Below are positions 45,418 through 53,586 of a stretch of DNA of 64,000 nt, in pieces. The position numbers and the translations under genes were made by a program. Source of the DNA: CAYHCE01 sp964355015 (GTDB taxonomy: Bacteria; Cyanobacteriota; Cyanobacteriia; PCC-6307; Cyanobiaceae). The DNA is taken from NCBI GenBank assembly GCA_964355015.1, contig CAYHCE010000002.1, forward strand, positions 62,001 through 126,000, written 5' to 3'. The notes beneath the pieces are model-generated. The model saw nothing but the letters and a program-made list of their open reading frames with translations, had not been told where the DNA came from and made no database searches. Every line of letters starts with the position of its first letter. Positions within the stretch are counted from its first letter, which is position 1.

Positions 45418-45856
45418 TGCGGGTGGTGCCGCCGCTGCTGGGGATGGGCATGGTCCCGCTGCCCGGCGCTACCGTTGCCGACGGCGCCGGCCGCTCACTG
45501 CCGTAGAGGGCCCCCAGGAAGCGGCCGCAGTCGGGATAGGTGCCCGGGTTGTTCACCACCGCCTCGGTGATCATCACGGCGGCATGTTCGGGCGATGTCT
45601 TGAACAGGCTGGCGCTCTGCCGCTTGATCAGGGCATAGGCGGCGGTCCAGCTCACCTCATGGTCGTTGCCTGCCTTGCGCATGAAGCAATACACTTCCGC
45701 TCCCTTGCTCGCGGCATCGGTGCGATCCGGCTGGATCGGCTGGCTGAGCAGGGGGGTGGGGAGGGCCAGAGCGATCAGGGCAGGAGCCAGGACCACACCG
45801 AGGCGGTTGCGGTACACGCGGACTGGAGCAGGGGCTGAGGGATGGCGGCAAGGCAT
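45398..45856 (-). CDS. secreted DUF6554-like protein
   Basis: About 152 residues from ATG 45856. A basic N-terminus and a hydrophobic stretch (LGVVLAPALIALALPTPLLS) form a signal peptide or anchor. The core (GAEVYCFMRKAGNDHEVSW, AYALIKRQSASLFKTSPEHAAVMI, YPDCGRFLGALYG) resembles a cyanobacterial secreted family I know as DUF6554. It contains two conserved-looking Cys. The C-terminus is Ser/Thr/Gly-rich. Function unknown; start uncertain because the frame is open further upstream. Confidence 0.65.
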   Translation of the reverse strand: MPCRHPSAPAPVRVYRNRLGVVLAPALIALALPTPLLSQPIQPDRTDAASKGAEVYCFMRKAGNDHEVSWTAAYALIKRQSASLFKTSPEHAAVMITEAVVNNPGTYPDCGRFLGALYGSERPAPSATVAPGSGTMPIPSSGGTTRNDRYSY

Positions 45857-45936
45857 GAAACGGGTCCGGCTGGCCGGGCTGAGCGACCCAACGTATCGGC
45901 CGGTCCCAGGCTGTCGAGGGCAACGCGTCCGGGGCG

Positions 45937-46458
45937 TCAACCGGAGGAATGACCAGCTGTGAACGAGAGCACGAAGCGCACGATCACGGGCAGCACCAGC
46001 AGCACCGTGATCAGGCGCACCGCATGCAGGGCGGCCACCGCTGCTCCGACGCCGAACCCTGCCCCGACCAGACTCATGCCTGTGATGCCCCCCGGTGCCG
46101 CCCCCAGCAGGGTGATGATCGGGTCCACGCCCAGCAGGCGGCTGCTCCAAAGCCCCACCACCAGACCCGTGGCCACCAGGGTCACGGTGATCAGGATCGC
46201 CGGGCGCCAGAGCTGCCTCAGTTCCAGCAGCGCTACGGAGCTGAGACCGGTGCCGATCACCGTTCCGATCGCGATCTCCAGCACGGTCCGGGTTCCATTC
46301 GGCCACACCGCCACCTCCCACCTCCCTGACATGCTCACCAGGCCAGCCCCCAGCAGAGCCCCGGCCAGGGGTGCGGCAGGGATGCCGGTCCGCAGGGCCA
46401 GCAGACCCCCCGCCAGACCGGCCAGAAGATAGACCACCAAGGTGGGGGGGGAAGACAT
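45937..46458 (-). CDS. AbrB-family (duplicated-domain type) membrane protein, single unit
   Basis: 173 residues from ATG 46458 with about five membrane segments (VVYLLAGLAGGLLALRTGI, LEIAIGTVIGTGLSSVALLEL, AILITVTLVATGLVVGLWSSRL, GAAPGGITGMSLVGAGFG, ITVLLVLPVIVRFVLSF). The GAAPGG motif in a loop is typical of the AbrB/AmoA-like membrane family (not the DNA-binding AbrB). That family normally carries two such units, about 350 residues; here there is only one. Substrate unknown. Confidence 0.75.
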   Translation of the reverse strand: MSSPPTLVVYLLAGLAGGLLALRTGIPAAPLAGALLGAGLVSMSGRWEVAVWPNGTRTVLEIAIGTVIGTGLSSVALLELRQLWRPAILITVTLVATGLVVGLWSSRLLGVDPIITLLGAAPGGITGMSLVGAGFGVGAAVAALHAVRLITVLLVLPVIVRFVLSFTAGHSSG

Positions 46459-46551
46459 GCCCTGCAGCTGGTCAAGAGGACACCCAGTCTGGGAGATGGC
46501 TTGAGCGGCAGGGCATTCTGTGTTGTGATCGGCCCTGTTGCCCTGTGTGGG

Positions 46552-46851
46552 ATGGCTCCTGAATCGGTTTCCTTTCGCATCACCCGCACGGCGGAGGATC
46601 TGGCCCAGACCGTCACGGCCCTCTCCCACCGGCTGGTGAAGCTGGAGCAGAGGCTCGGAACCCTGGAGATGGTGATCGAGAACCATCAGCAACCTGAACC
46701 CTCCGAGCTCGATGCCCTGGCCAACGTCGAGCTGCTGCTGCGCGATTGCCGCCAGCTGCTCGAGGAGTCCGCTCCGGAGGCGGTGGCTCCGGGGCATTCA
46801 GACCCCTCCGCAGAGCCAGCCTTCGAAGAGGGGTATCGCGATGCCGCCTAA
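46552..46851 (+). CDS. small coiled-coil protein (99 residues)
   Basis: 99 residues from ATG 46552; upstream in-frame codons have no supporting site. Residues 15-45 (TAEDLAQTVTALSHRLVKLEQRLGTLE) form a heptad-like coil, followed by a second helix (ALANVELLLRDCRQLLEES) and an acidic tail. It appears to be one of the small conserved picocyanobacterial proteins; I do not know its function. Divergent from the AbrB-type gene. Confidence 0.68.
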   Translation: MAPESVSFRITRTAEDLAQTVTALSHRLVKLEQRLGTLEMVIENHQQPEPSELDALANVELLLRDCRQLLEESAPEAVAPGHSDPSAEPAFEEGYRDAA

Positions 46852-46907
46852 CACCCGCCTTCCGCACGGTACGGGTCAGGAGTGGCAGAATGAAAAGAAA
46901 GGCAATC

Positions 46908-47138
46908 ATGGCCAGCACCTACCCGGCCTGTCCCCTGCCCCGTCCCAGCGGCAACGGGGGGCCCGTGGCTTCCAGTTTCCATTCCCGACCCACCGGCTAC
47001 ATTGAGGGCGGTCATCAGCTTGAAAAGCTGGAATTCGCTCTGGCCGTTGCGGTCAGCAGGGGAGATGCCCAGCGCGCGGCTCAGCTGCGCTCTCAGATCG
47101 ACGCTCTAGGGGGCAACGGCGAAGAGCCCGGTACCTGA
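46908..47138 (+). CDS. small protein with UVR-like helical motif
   Basis: 76 residues from ATG 46908 with AAAGG upstream; ATG 46890 is also in frame and has GGAG upstream. The N-terminus is Pro/Ser/Gly-rich (CPLPRPSGNGGP). Residues ~35-65 (HQLEKLEFALAVAVSRGDAQRAAQLRSQI) look like a UVR motif, the UvrB/UvrC interaction helix pair. Function unknown. Confidence 0.68.
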   Translation: MASTYPACPLPRPSGNGGPVASSFHSRPTGYIEGGHQLEKLEFALAVAVSRGDAQRAAQLRSQIDALGGNGEEPGT

Positions 47139-47238
47139 GATCCGTTCGATTCGCCCATATCGGTTTCAACATCCCCGCATCCTTCTCGGGCATCGCTCAC
47201 AGCCAGGCGATAGGATCATGATGTATTGAACGGTTGAT

Positions 47239-47460
47239 GTGGCTGCGGTTCAGATGCGCTCTTCGATCGCCTCGCTCGGATCCGAACAGAGAACGCAACT
47301 GCTCCTGGAAGCTGCCCGTCATGCGGCGGGTGCCGAAGCGGCAGCTGAGCGTGGCGAGCTCTCAGAATCAGCGCGTCAGATTCTCAGGGCCCTTGATTAT
47401 GAGCGCCGCGCCGGCAGTATCGGCCCCCAGGTTCTTCAGCTGATCAAGCCCCGTCCCTGA
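47239..47460 (+). CDS. small helical protein (73 residues)
   Basis: 73 residues from GTG 47239; ATG 47254 is an equally good start. It is predicted to be wholly helical: LLLEAARHAAGAEAAAERGELSES and ARQILRALDYERRAG, ending VLQLIKPRP. I recall similar short proteins in related genomes, with no assigned role. Its charge and length resemble a regulatory or scaffold peptide, but nothing specific can be said. Confidence 0.6.
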   Translation: MAAVQMRSSIASLGSEQRTQLLLEAARHAAGAEAAAERGELSESARQILRALDYERRAGSIGPQVLQLIKPRP

Positions 47461-47677
47461 TTCACGGCCCCCGGGAGCAGGCGCCCGAAGACTGCGATGT
47501 TCTGCCGAAGCGGAACCTTGCGCCCGATCACTCAGGGGCATTCCGGCAGGATCTCGGTCAGGCTCCGGTTCTGCTGCGGCAGTAGCCCCTGGCTTCGATC
47601 TTGAACAGCCGTCAATCGGGCCGGTTTGGCGCCTATCTCGCCAGCACGATCGCCGACTGCAAAAAACTCTCCACTCA

Positions 47678-47749
47678 AGCGGGTGACCGGATTCGAACCG
47701 GCGACGTTCAGCTTGGGAAGCTGACATTCTACCACTGAATTACACCCGC
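47678..47749 (-). tRNA. tRNA-Gly (anticodon TCC)
   Basis: 72 nucleotides fold as a full cloverleaf on the minus strand: acceptor GCGGGTG/CACCCGC, D-arm stem ATTC/GAAT, anticodon stem TCAGC/GCTGA around the loop TTCCCAA (anticodon TCC), variable loop of five and T-arm GCCGG-TTCGAAT-CCGGT. The discriminator is T and no CCA is encoded. It reads the GGA and GGG glycine codons. Confidence 0.97.
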
Positions 47750-47787
47750 GCCGCATCACCCTAGCAAAGGGAGTTGCGAGTCAGGCC

Positions 47788-48231
47788 TCACTTGCCATCC
47801 TTCGCCGGGACCGCCGGACAGTTCGCCTGTTCCGAGACCCGACGCCGGGCGGCGATCACCGGCTGGGCCTTGGCCTTCAGGTCGGCGGCAGCCTCCTCCA
47901 GGGTGAGGCTCTTGTTGCCGGCCACACGGGTGGCTTCTCGGTTGAAGGCGCTGAGCTGATCGCGGAACTGCCGGAGCCTCAGTTTCTCCAGAAGCGCTTC
48001 CGAGTGGTTCAGCGCCTCCAGAGATCGTGTCAGAGCCTTGTTGGCCGCGGTCGCATCGCCAACCGTGGAGGTGGGTTTCAGGGCAGCCACCTGGTCCAGG
48101 GCGGTGCCGACGGCGGCGAGGTTGGTGCAGACTTTGGCCTCAAGGGCATCCTCTGTTTTCTGGGAGACCTGCTGACAACCTGCCAGCCCCAGTGTGGTCA
48201 CGGCCATGGCGAGGGCGATGAGACGGCGCAT
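47788..48231 (-). CDS. predicted lipoprotein with helical core
   Basis: 147 residues from ATG 48231. The signal peptide MRRLIALAMAVTTLGLAGC ends in a lipobox LAGC, so a lipid anchor at Cys is likely. The rest is mainly helical (KVCTNLAAVGTALDQVAAL, LRQFRDQLSAFNREA, ADLKAKAQPVIAARRRV) with a Cys in the C-terminal half. No known family. Encoded between the tRNA-Gly and the aminotransferase on the same strand as both. Confidence 0.72.
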   Translation of the reverse strand: MRRLIALAMAVTTLGLAGCQQVSQKTEDALEAKVCTNLAAVGTALDQVAALKPTSTVGDATAANKALTRSLEALNHSEALLEKLRLRQFRDQLSAFNREATRVAGNKSLTLEEAAADLKAKAQPVIAARRRVSEQANCPAVPAKDGK

Positions 48232-48331
48232 AGCGAGCAAGGCGGCGTTCACTCTGAACACTAGGCAGGTGGATGCCTTCCGGCAGCACGGACCTCCGGG
48301 CATTCGGTCTCCGTTCGTAGCGGAAGGAACC

Positions 48332-49483
48332 TCAACGGACGAGTTCGGTGGCGGCCGCCGCCACCCCGGCGCCCACCGTTCCTGCGGCCATCCCCAGCTC
48401 CTGCAGGCTGGCCTCGATGGCCGCCACCGCCGTGAGCACGTCGCGGTTGCAGACGAAGCCCAGGTGGCCGATGCGGAAGACCTTCCCTTTGAGGTGGTCC
48501 TGGCCGCCGGCCAGCAGGATGTCGTAGCGATCCTTCACCTTCTTGCGCAGCACCTCGGCGTCGATGCCCTCCGGTGCCACGGCGGTGATCGCCGGACTGC
48601 CGTGCCCCTCTGCGGCGTAGAGGGGCAGTCCGATCGCCCGCATCGCCGCCTGAGTGGCCCGTTGGAGCCGGGCGTGGCGGGCGAAGATCGCCTCCAGCCC
48701 CTCCTTCTGCATCATCTCCAGTGCTGCTTCCAGGGCGAAGTAGAGGTTCACCGGTGGAGTGAACGGGTTGCTGTCGGCGGCGGCGGATTTGCGGTACTTG
48801 CCCAGATCCAGATAGAACTTCGGCAGATCGGAGTGCTCATGCGCCTTCCAGGCGCGCTCACCCATCGCCACGAACCCCAGGCCGGGCGGCATCATGTATC
48901 CCTTCTGGGAGCCGGAGCCCACCACGTCGAGGCCCCAGGCGTCCACCGGTACGTCGCAGGCGCCCAGGCTGGTCACGCAGTCGGCCACGATCAGGGCCTG
49001 GCCGTGGGCATGCACATGACGGGCGATGGTCTCCAAGTCGTTGATCACGCCGGTGGAGGTTTCCGAGTGGGTGAGGATCACGGCCCGGATCCGCTTCTCG
49101 GAATCGGCCTCCAGGGCCGTGCGGAAGGCCTCCGGATCGAGGGGCTGCCCCCACTCCGCCTTCACCACCAGCACGTCGAGGCCGTAGGCCTTTGCCACCT
49201 TCACCCAGCGCTCGCCGAACTTGCCGTTGTCCCCGCAGAGCACCCGGTCGCCGCGGCTCAGCACGTTGATGATTCCGGCCTCCATGGCGGCGGTGCCGCT
49301 GCCGGCGAGGGCCAGCACATCCCCCTTCGTCTGATGCAGCCACTTCAGCTGCTCGGTGGTGCGTTTGACGATTTTCTGGAAATCGGCGCTGCGGTGGCCG
49401 ATCGGATGACGGCTCATCGCCAGCAGGACGGACTCCGGCACCGGCGTCGGACCGGGAATCATCAGGGAGAGCTTGTCCTGCAT
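48332..49483 (-). CDS. class V aminotransferase (alanine/serine-glyoxylate type)
   Basis: 383 residues. PLP-dependent transamination of glyoxylate, with alanine or serine as donor, in photorespiration. The PLP-lysine segment GSGSQKGYMMPPG, the N-terminal IPGPTPVPESVLLAMS and the SETSTGV loop are family hallmarks. Strong similarity to AGXT in layout; which amino acid donor is preferred cannot be read from the sequence. It is divergent from cbiD. Confidence 0.9.
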   Translation of the reverse strand: MQDKLSLMIPGPTPVPESVLLAMSRHPIGHRSADFQKIVKRTTEQLKWLHQTKGDVLALAGSGTAAMEAGIINVLSRGDRVLCGDNGKFGERWVKVAKAYGLDVLVVKAEWGQPLDPEAFRTALEADSEKRIRAVILTHSETSTGVINDLETIARHVHAHGQALIVADCVTSLGACDVPVDAWGLDVVGSGSQKGYMMPPGLGFVAMGERAWKAHEHSDLPKFYLDLGKYRKSAAADSNPFTPPVNLYFALEAALEMMQKEGLEAIFARHARLQRATQAAMRAIGLPLYAAEGHGSPAITAVAPEGIDAEVLRKKVKDRYDILLAGGQDHLKGKVFRIGHLGFVCNRDVLTAVAAIEASLQELGMAAGTVGAGVAAAATELVR

Positions 49484-49569
49484 GGGGGGGGCGCGGTGGG
49501 ATGGAGCGCGGCGGCGCGATCCCCCACCTTAAAAAACGATCCTCACGGCTCCCTGCGGGCACCGCGGCC

Positions 49570-50724
49570 ATGACCCTTTCCGGTGGCTACATCCTGCCGG
49601 TCTGGGTGGCCGCCGCGGCGCGCGCCGGTCTCCAGGTGCTGCTGGCACGGGAGGATCCGGCCCTGCCGGAGGGGAGGGAAACGAGCCTGACGGCGCAGCC
49701 GCTCGAGCTGCTGGAGCCCGCCGGCCGCAGCTCTGTACCCGTGGAGGCCGCCGCCCCGCTGGGGGAGGGTATGGCCCTGGGCATCAGCCGCTGCGACCCC
49801 GGCGACGGGCTCGATCTCACCCGGGGTCTGGCGGTCTGGGCGCTGGTCAGCTTGTGGGAGCCCGCCTTCGGATCCGACCAGTGGCTGCTGCTCGAGGCCG
49901 GCGAGGGGGTGGGGGTCCACGCCGACAGCCTGGCGCTCTGTCTGTCGGGCTATGCGCTGCGCTTGCTGGAGACCAACCTGCGGCCCCTGCTGCCGGCCGG
50001 CCGGGGGCTGCGGCTGCGGATCGTCCTTCCCGATGGGCGGCAGCTGGCCGAACGCACCAGCAACGCGGCGTTCGGGGTGGTGGACGGCCTGGCCCTGATC
50101 GGCACCCAGGCGGTGGTGCAGCGCAGCGCCTCCCCCGATCGTCTGCAGGAGTGCCTGACGGAGCTGCGCTCCCGCGCCGCCGATCCCGGTTTCGGCGGCG
50201 ACGTGGTGCTGGTGATCGGCGAAAATGGACTGGATCTGGCCCCCAGGCTGGGGATACCGCCGGAGCTGCTGCTCAAGGCCGGCAACTGGCTCGGTCCGGC
50301 GATCGTGGCCGCTGCCGAGGCGGGTGTGAGGCGGCTGCTGCTCTTCGGCTACCACGGCAAGCTGATCAAGCTGGCCGGCGGCATCTTCCACACCCACCAC
50401 CACCTGGCTGATGGCCGAAGCGAGGTGCTCACTGCCCTGGCGGCACTCGAGGGAGTCACGGGTGAGGCCTTGGCGCGACTTCACGGGGCGCCCACCGTCG
50501 ACGCGGCCCTGACGGAGCTGGCCGCGGCGGATCCCGAGCGGGCGCAGCGGCTGGAGCAGCGGCTGGCCACCGCGATCGAGACCCGCAGCCAGGCCTACCT
50601 GGCTCGCTATGGCCGGTTTTCGCTGCGGATCGGCGCCGCCTTGTTCGATCGGCAGCGTCGGCTCAGGACCGTCGGCCCCTGCGGGTGCGAGCTGCTGGCG
50701 GCTTTCGGGCACCCTCTAGGGTGA
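49570..50724 (+). CDS. cbiD: cobalt-precorrin-5B C1-methyltransferase
   Basis: 384 residues from ATG 49570; ATG 49501 is in frame but adds a non-homologous N-terminus. Methylates the corrin ring in the anaerobic route of vitamin B12 (pseudocobalamin in cyanobacteria). YILPVWVAAAARAG, a mid-protein GYALRLLETNLRPLLPAGRGL region, and GYHGKLIKLAGGIFHTHHHLADGR near residue 260-290 fit CbiD. No other cobalamin-pathway gene lies nearby. It precedes guaA by 66 bases. Confidence 0.92.
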   Translation: MTLSGGYILPVWVAAAARAGLQVLLAREDPALPEGRETSLTAQPLELLEPAGRSSVPVEAAAPLGEGMALGISRCDPGDGLDLTRGLAVWALVSLWEPAFGSDQWLLLEAGEGVGVHADSLALCLSGYALRLLETNLRPLLPAGRGLRLRIVLPDGRQLAERTSNAAFGVVDGLALIGTQAVVQRSASPDRLQECLTELRSRAADPGFGGDVVLVIGENGLDLAPRLGIPPELLLKAGNWLGPAIVAAAEAGVRRLLLFGYHGKLIKLAGGIFHTHHHLADGRSEVLTALAALEGVTGEALARLHGAPTVDAALTELAAADPERAQRLEQRLATAIETRSQAYLARYGRFSLRIGAALFDRQRRLRTVGPCGCELLAAFGHPLG

Positions 50725-50790
50725 GCCCAAACGGCCTGGCCAGGGACGACGGCCCCGGCCGGGCGTCACGCAGGATCCCTTCCGGTCGCT

Positions 50791-52389
50791 ATGTCCCACC
50801 CCTCTCCGTCGACGGAACAGCCGGAAGGTTCCCGCCACCCCGCGATCGTCATTCTCGACTTCGGCTCCCAGTACTCCGAGCTGATCGCCCGCCGTGTCCG
50901 GGAGACTGAGGTGTATTCACTGGTGCTCGGCTACAGCACCACGGCAGAGGAGCTCAGAGCCATCGCCCCGAAGGGCATCATCCTCAGTGGCGGCCCCAGC
51001 TCTGTTTATGACGAGGCAGCGCCGTTGTGCGATCCGGCCCTCTGGGAGCTGGGGATCCCGGTGCTGGGCGTCTGCTACGGCATGCAGTTGATGGTGCAGC
51101 AGTTGGGTGGGCAGGTGGTGGCCGCCGGCCGCGGCGAGTACGGCAAGGCGCCGTTGTATGTCGATGACCCGATCGATCTTCTCACCAACGTCGACCACGG
51201 CTCGACGATGTGGATGAGCCACGGCGATTCGGTGCAGGCCCTGCCCGAGGGGTTCGTGCGGCTGGCCCACACCGACAACACCCCTGAGGCGGCCGTCGCC
51301 GATCACCGCCGCCGGCTCTACGGCGTGCAGTTCCACCCTGAAGTGGTGCATTCCAGCGGCGGCATGGTGCTGATCCGCAACTTCGTCTATCACATCTGCG
51401 GCTGCGAGCCGGACTGGACCACAGCGGCCTTCATCGACGAAGCGGTGGCCGATGTGCGGGCCCGCGTGGGGGACAAACGCGTGCTGCTGGCGCTCTCTGG
51501 CGGGGTCGATTCGTCCACGCTGGCCTTTCTGCTGCACAGGGCGATCGGGGATCAGCTCACCTGCATGTTCATCGACCAGGGCTTCATGCGCAAAGGGGAG
51601 CCGGAGTTCCTCACTGAGTTCTTCGATCGTCAGTTCCATATCCGCGTGGAGTACATCAACGCCCGAGATCGCTTTCTCGCCAGGCTCGATGGCATCACCG
51701 ATCCGGAGGAGAAGCGCAAGATCATCGGCACCGAGTTCATCCGGGTGTTCGAGGAGGAAAGCAAGCGCCTCGGCCCCTTCGACTACCTCGCCCAGGGCAC
51801 GCTCTACCCCGATGTGATCGAATCCGCCGGCACGGGCATCGACCCCAGGACCGGCGAGCGGGTGGCCGTGAAGATCAAGAGCCACCACAACGTGGGCGGT
51901 CTGCCGAAGGACCTCCAGTTCAAGCTGGTGGAGCCGCTGCGCCGTCTGTTCAAGGACGAGGTGCGCAAGGTGGGACGCAGCCTGGGCCTTCCCGAGGAGA
52001 TCGTGCGCCGTCACCCCTTTCCCGGCCCAGGCCTGGCGATCCGCATTCTCGGCGAAGTGAGTGCCGAGAAGCTCAACCTCCTGCGCGACGCTGACCTGAT
52101 CGTGCGCGAGGAGGTTCAGGAGGCCGGGCTCTACCACGAGATCTGGCAGGCCTTCGCGGTGCTGCTGCCCGTGCGGAGCGTCGGCGTCATGGGCGACAAG
52201 CGTACCTATGCCTATCCGGTGGTGCTGCGCTGCGTCTCCTCCGAAGACGGCATGACTGCCGACTGGTCCCGTCTTCCCTATGACCTGCTCGAGCGCATCT
52301 CCAACCGGATCGTCAATGAGGTGAAGGGGGTGAACCGCGTGGTGCTCGACATCACCAGCAAGCCCCCGGGCACGATCGAGTGGGAATGA
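50791..52389 (+). CDS. guaA: GMP synthase (glutamine-hydrolysing)
   Basis: 532 residues. An N-terminal class I amidotransferase with nucleophile Cys95 in GVCYGMQL and His/Glu in QFHPEVVH (182, 184), followed by an ATP-pyrophosphatase domain with SGGVDSS at 236-242, and a C-terminal dimerisation domain (KPPGTIEWE). It makes GMP from XMP and glutamine. Last step of the guanine branch started by the purL-purF genes. Confidence 0.97.
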   Translation: MSHPSPSTEQPEGSRHPAIVILDFGSQYSELIARRVRETEVYSLVLGYSTTAEELRAIAPKGIILSGGPSSVYDEAAPLCDPALWELGIPVLGVCYGMQLMVQQLGGQVVAAGRGEYGKAPLYVDDPIDLLTNVDHGSTMWMSHGDSVQALPEGFVRLAHTDNTPEAAVADHRRRLYGVQFHPEVVHSSGGMVLIRNFVYHICGCEPDWTTAAFIDEAVADVRARVGDKRVLLALSGGVDSSTLAFLLHRAIGDQLTCMFIDQGFMRKGEPEFLTEFFDRQFHIRVEYINARDRFLARLDGITDPEEKRKIIGTEFIRVFEEESKRLGPFDYLAQGTLYPDVIESAGTGIDPRTGERVAVKIKSHHNVGGLPKDLQFKLVEPLRRLFKDEVRKVGRSLGLPEEIVRRHPFPGPGLAIRILGEVSAEKLNLLRDADLIVREEVQEAGLYHEIWQAFAVLLPVRSVGVMGDKRTYAYPVVLRCVSSEDGMTADWSRLPYDLLERISNRIVNEVKGVNRVVLDITSKPPGTIEWE

Positions 52390-52456
52390 TCCCGCCGCGG
52401 CTGCGGCTGGCCGCTCCGGTTGGCGTTCGATATCATCGGCTCTCGGCCTTCCTCCC

Positions 52457-53065
52457 TTGACCGTCGCCACCCAGCAGGATCCCCAGCTGCAGCGCCGTCT
52501 CCAGCAGGACAGCATTCAGCTGGGGGGGAAAACGATCTATCTCAATCCCTTCCTCTACTGGCGACGTTTCGACGCCAACACCGACCGCTGGCTGCGGGAG
52601 CCCGGCCAGCTGCAGGAGGAGCAGATCCTGGCCAACCGCGGCCGCTTCTATCCGGAGGTGCTCTGGGACGAGCTCCCCGAAGCTGAACGGCAGGTCAAGG
52701 ACGGCGCCGTGGAGATGTTTCTGAAGAGCCTGGAGCTGATCAGCACCTTCAACCCCGACCTCAGCGCCGGCCACCTGCTGGAGGTGGAGCGCAAGATGGC
52801 GGTCACCAAGAAGCGGGCCTTCGAGCGCTGGGTGGAGAAGTCGCTGCAGCGGCGCCAGAAGCAGGTGCAACGTGAACGGCGCCGTTTCGATCGCGAACGG
52901 ACGCTGCGGGGATGGGGCGAGTGGCTGGGCCTTGAGGTCACTCGTCAGGCGCTGCTGCCGTTCACGGCCCTGCTCGTGCTGGCGGTCTTCGGTGGCTGGT
53001 GGCTCGGCTCACGGGAGTTCTGCCGCCAGGTGCTCCTGGCGCCGGGTATTCAGCGGACCCCCTGA
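52457..53065 (+). CDS. conserved hypothetical protein with C-terminal membrane helix
   Basis: 202 residues from TTG 52457. The N-terminus (TIYLNPFLYWRRFDANTDRWL) is followed by a helical, Glu/Arg-rich region (ERKMAVTKKRAFERWVEKSLQRRQKQ) and one membrane helix (LLPFTALLVLAVFGGWWLG). Similar proteins occur in related cyanobacteria, with no known role. It lies 67 bases after guaA on the same strand. Confidence 0.7.
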   Translation: MTVATQQDPQLQRRLQQDSIQLGGKTIYLNPFLYWRRFDANTDRWLREPGQLQEEQILANRGRFYPEVLWDELPEAERQVKDGAVEMFLKSLELISTFNPDLSAGHLLEVERKMAVTKKRAFERWVEKSLQRRQKQVQRERRRFDRERTLRGWGEWLGLEVTRQALLPFTALLVLAVFGGWWLGSREFCRQVLLAPGIQRTP

Positions 53066-53152
53066 GCCACTCTGCGCCGCAGGGGGCGGCAGACTGTGAT
53101 TCCTGCGCGGTGGGGGTCCACGCCACCGCGGCTGTTGTGATCGCGCATTCCC

Positions 53153-53581
53153 ATGGCTGCTGATCCACTCGATGCCCTGCGGCTCACCCTGATGCAGGAG
53201 GTGCTGCCGGTCGGGATGGCGGTGGTGGAACGAGCCCGCCGTGGTGGGCCGCGCCAGGTGGTGGAGGCGTTCACCGGCACGGTCGACCCACTCGGCCAGC
53301 TCCGGCAGGAGGGAGATGCGGCGGCCCGTGCCGTTCGTGACAGCCTCGATCAGCTGCAGCCGGGGCTTGGCAATCCGGTGGTGAAGGTGGAGGTGCGGGA
53401 TGTGCCGGCCTCAGAGGCGACGTCCCACCCACCCGCCTCAGACCCTGAGGGGATGGCCGCCATGGCTGGCGTGCGGGTGAACATCCATGGGGATCCACTG
53501 AGTGAGCGGCAGGCCCTGCTGGTTGCTCTCGGCAGGATCTCGGAGCGGCTGACTCTGCTCGAACGGCGGCTCGAGGCCTGA
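53153..53581 (+). CDS. hypothetical protein upstream of mrdA
   Basis: 142 residues. Residues 1-60 form helices with positive charge (QEVLPVGMAVVERARRGGPRQVVEAF). The middle (about 75-110) is Pro/Ser-rich. The C-terminal helix (LLVALGRISERLTLLERRLE) resembles a coiled coil. No recognised domain. Five bases separate it from mrdA, so it is likely translationally coupled to it and may take part in cell-wall growth or membrane tethering; that is inference. Confidence 0.6.
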   Translation: MAADPLDALRLTLMQEVLPVGMAVVERARRGGPRQVVEAFTGTVDPLGQLRQEGDAAARAVRDSLDQLQPGLGNPVVKVEVRDVPASEATSHPPASDPEGMAAMAGVRVNIHGDPLSERQALLVALGRISERLTLLERRLEA

Positions 53582-53586
53582 GTGCG

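Noticed and set aside
47461..47677. 217 bases between a small gene and tRNA-Gly, searched for an sRNA
   Set aside because: No promoter-plus-terminator pair or known motif seen; nothing to report.
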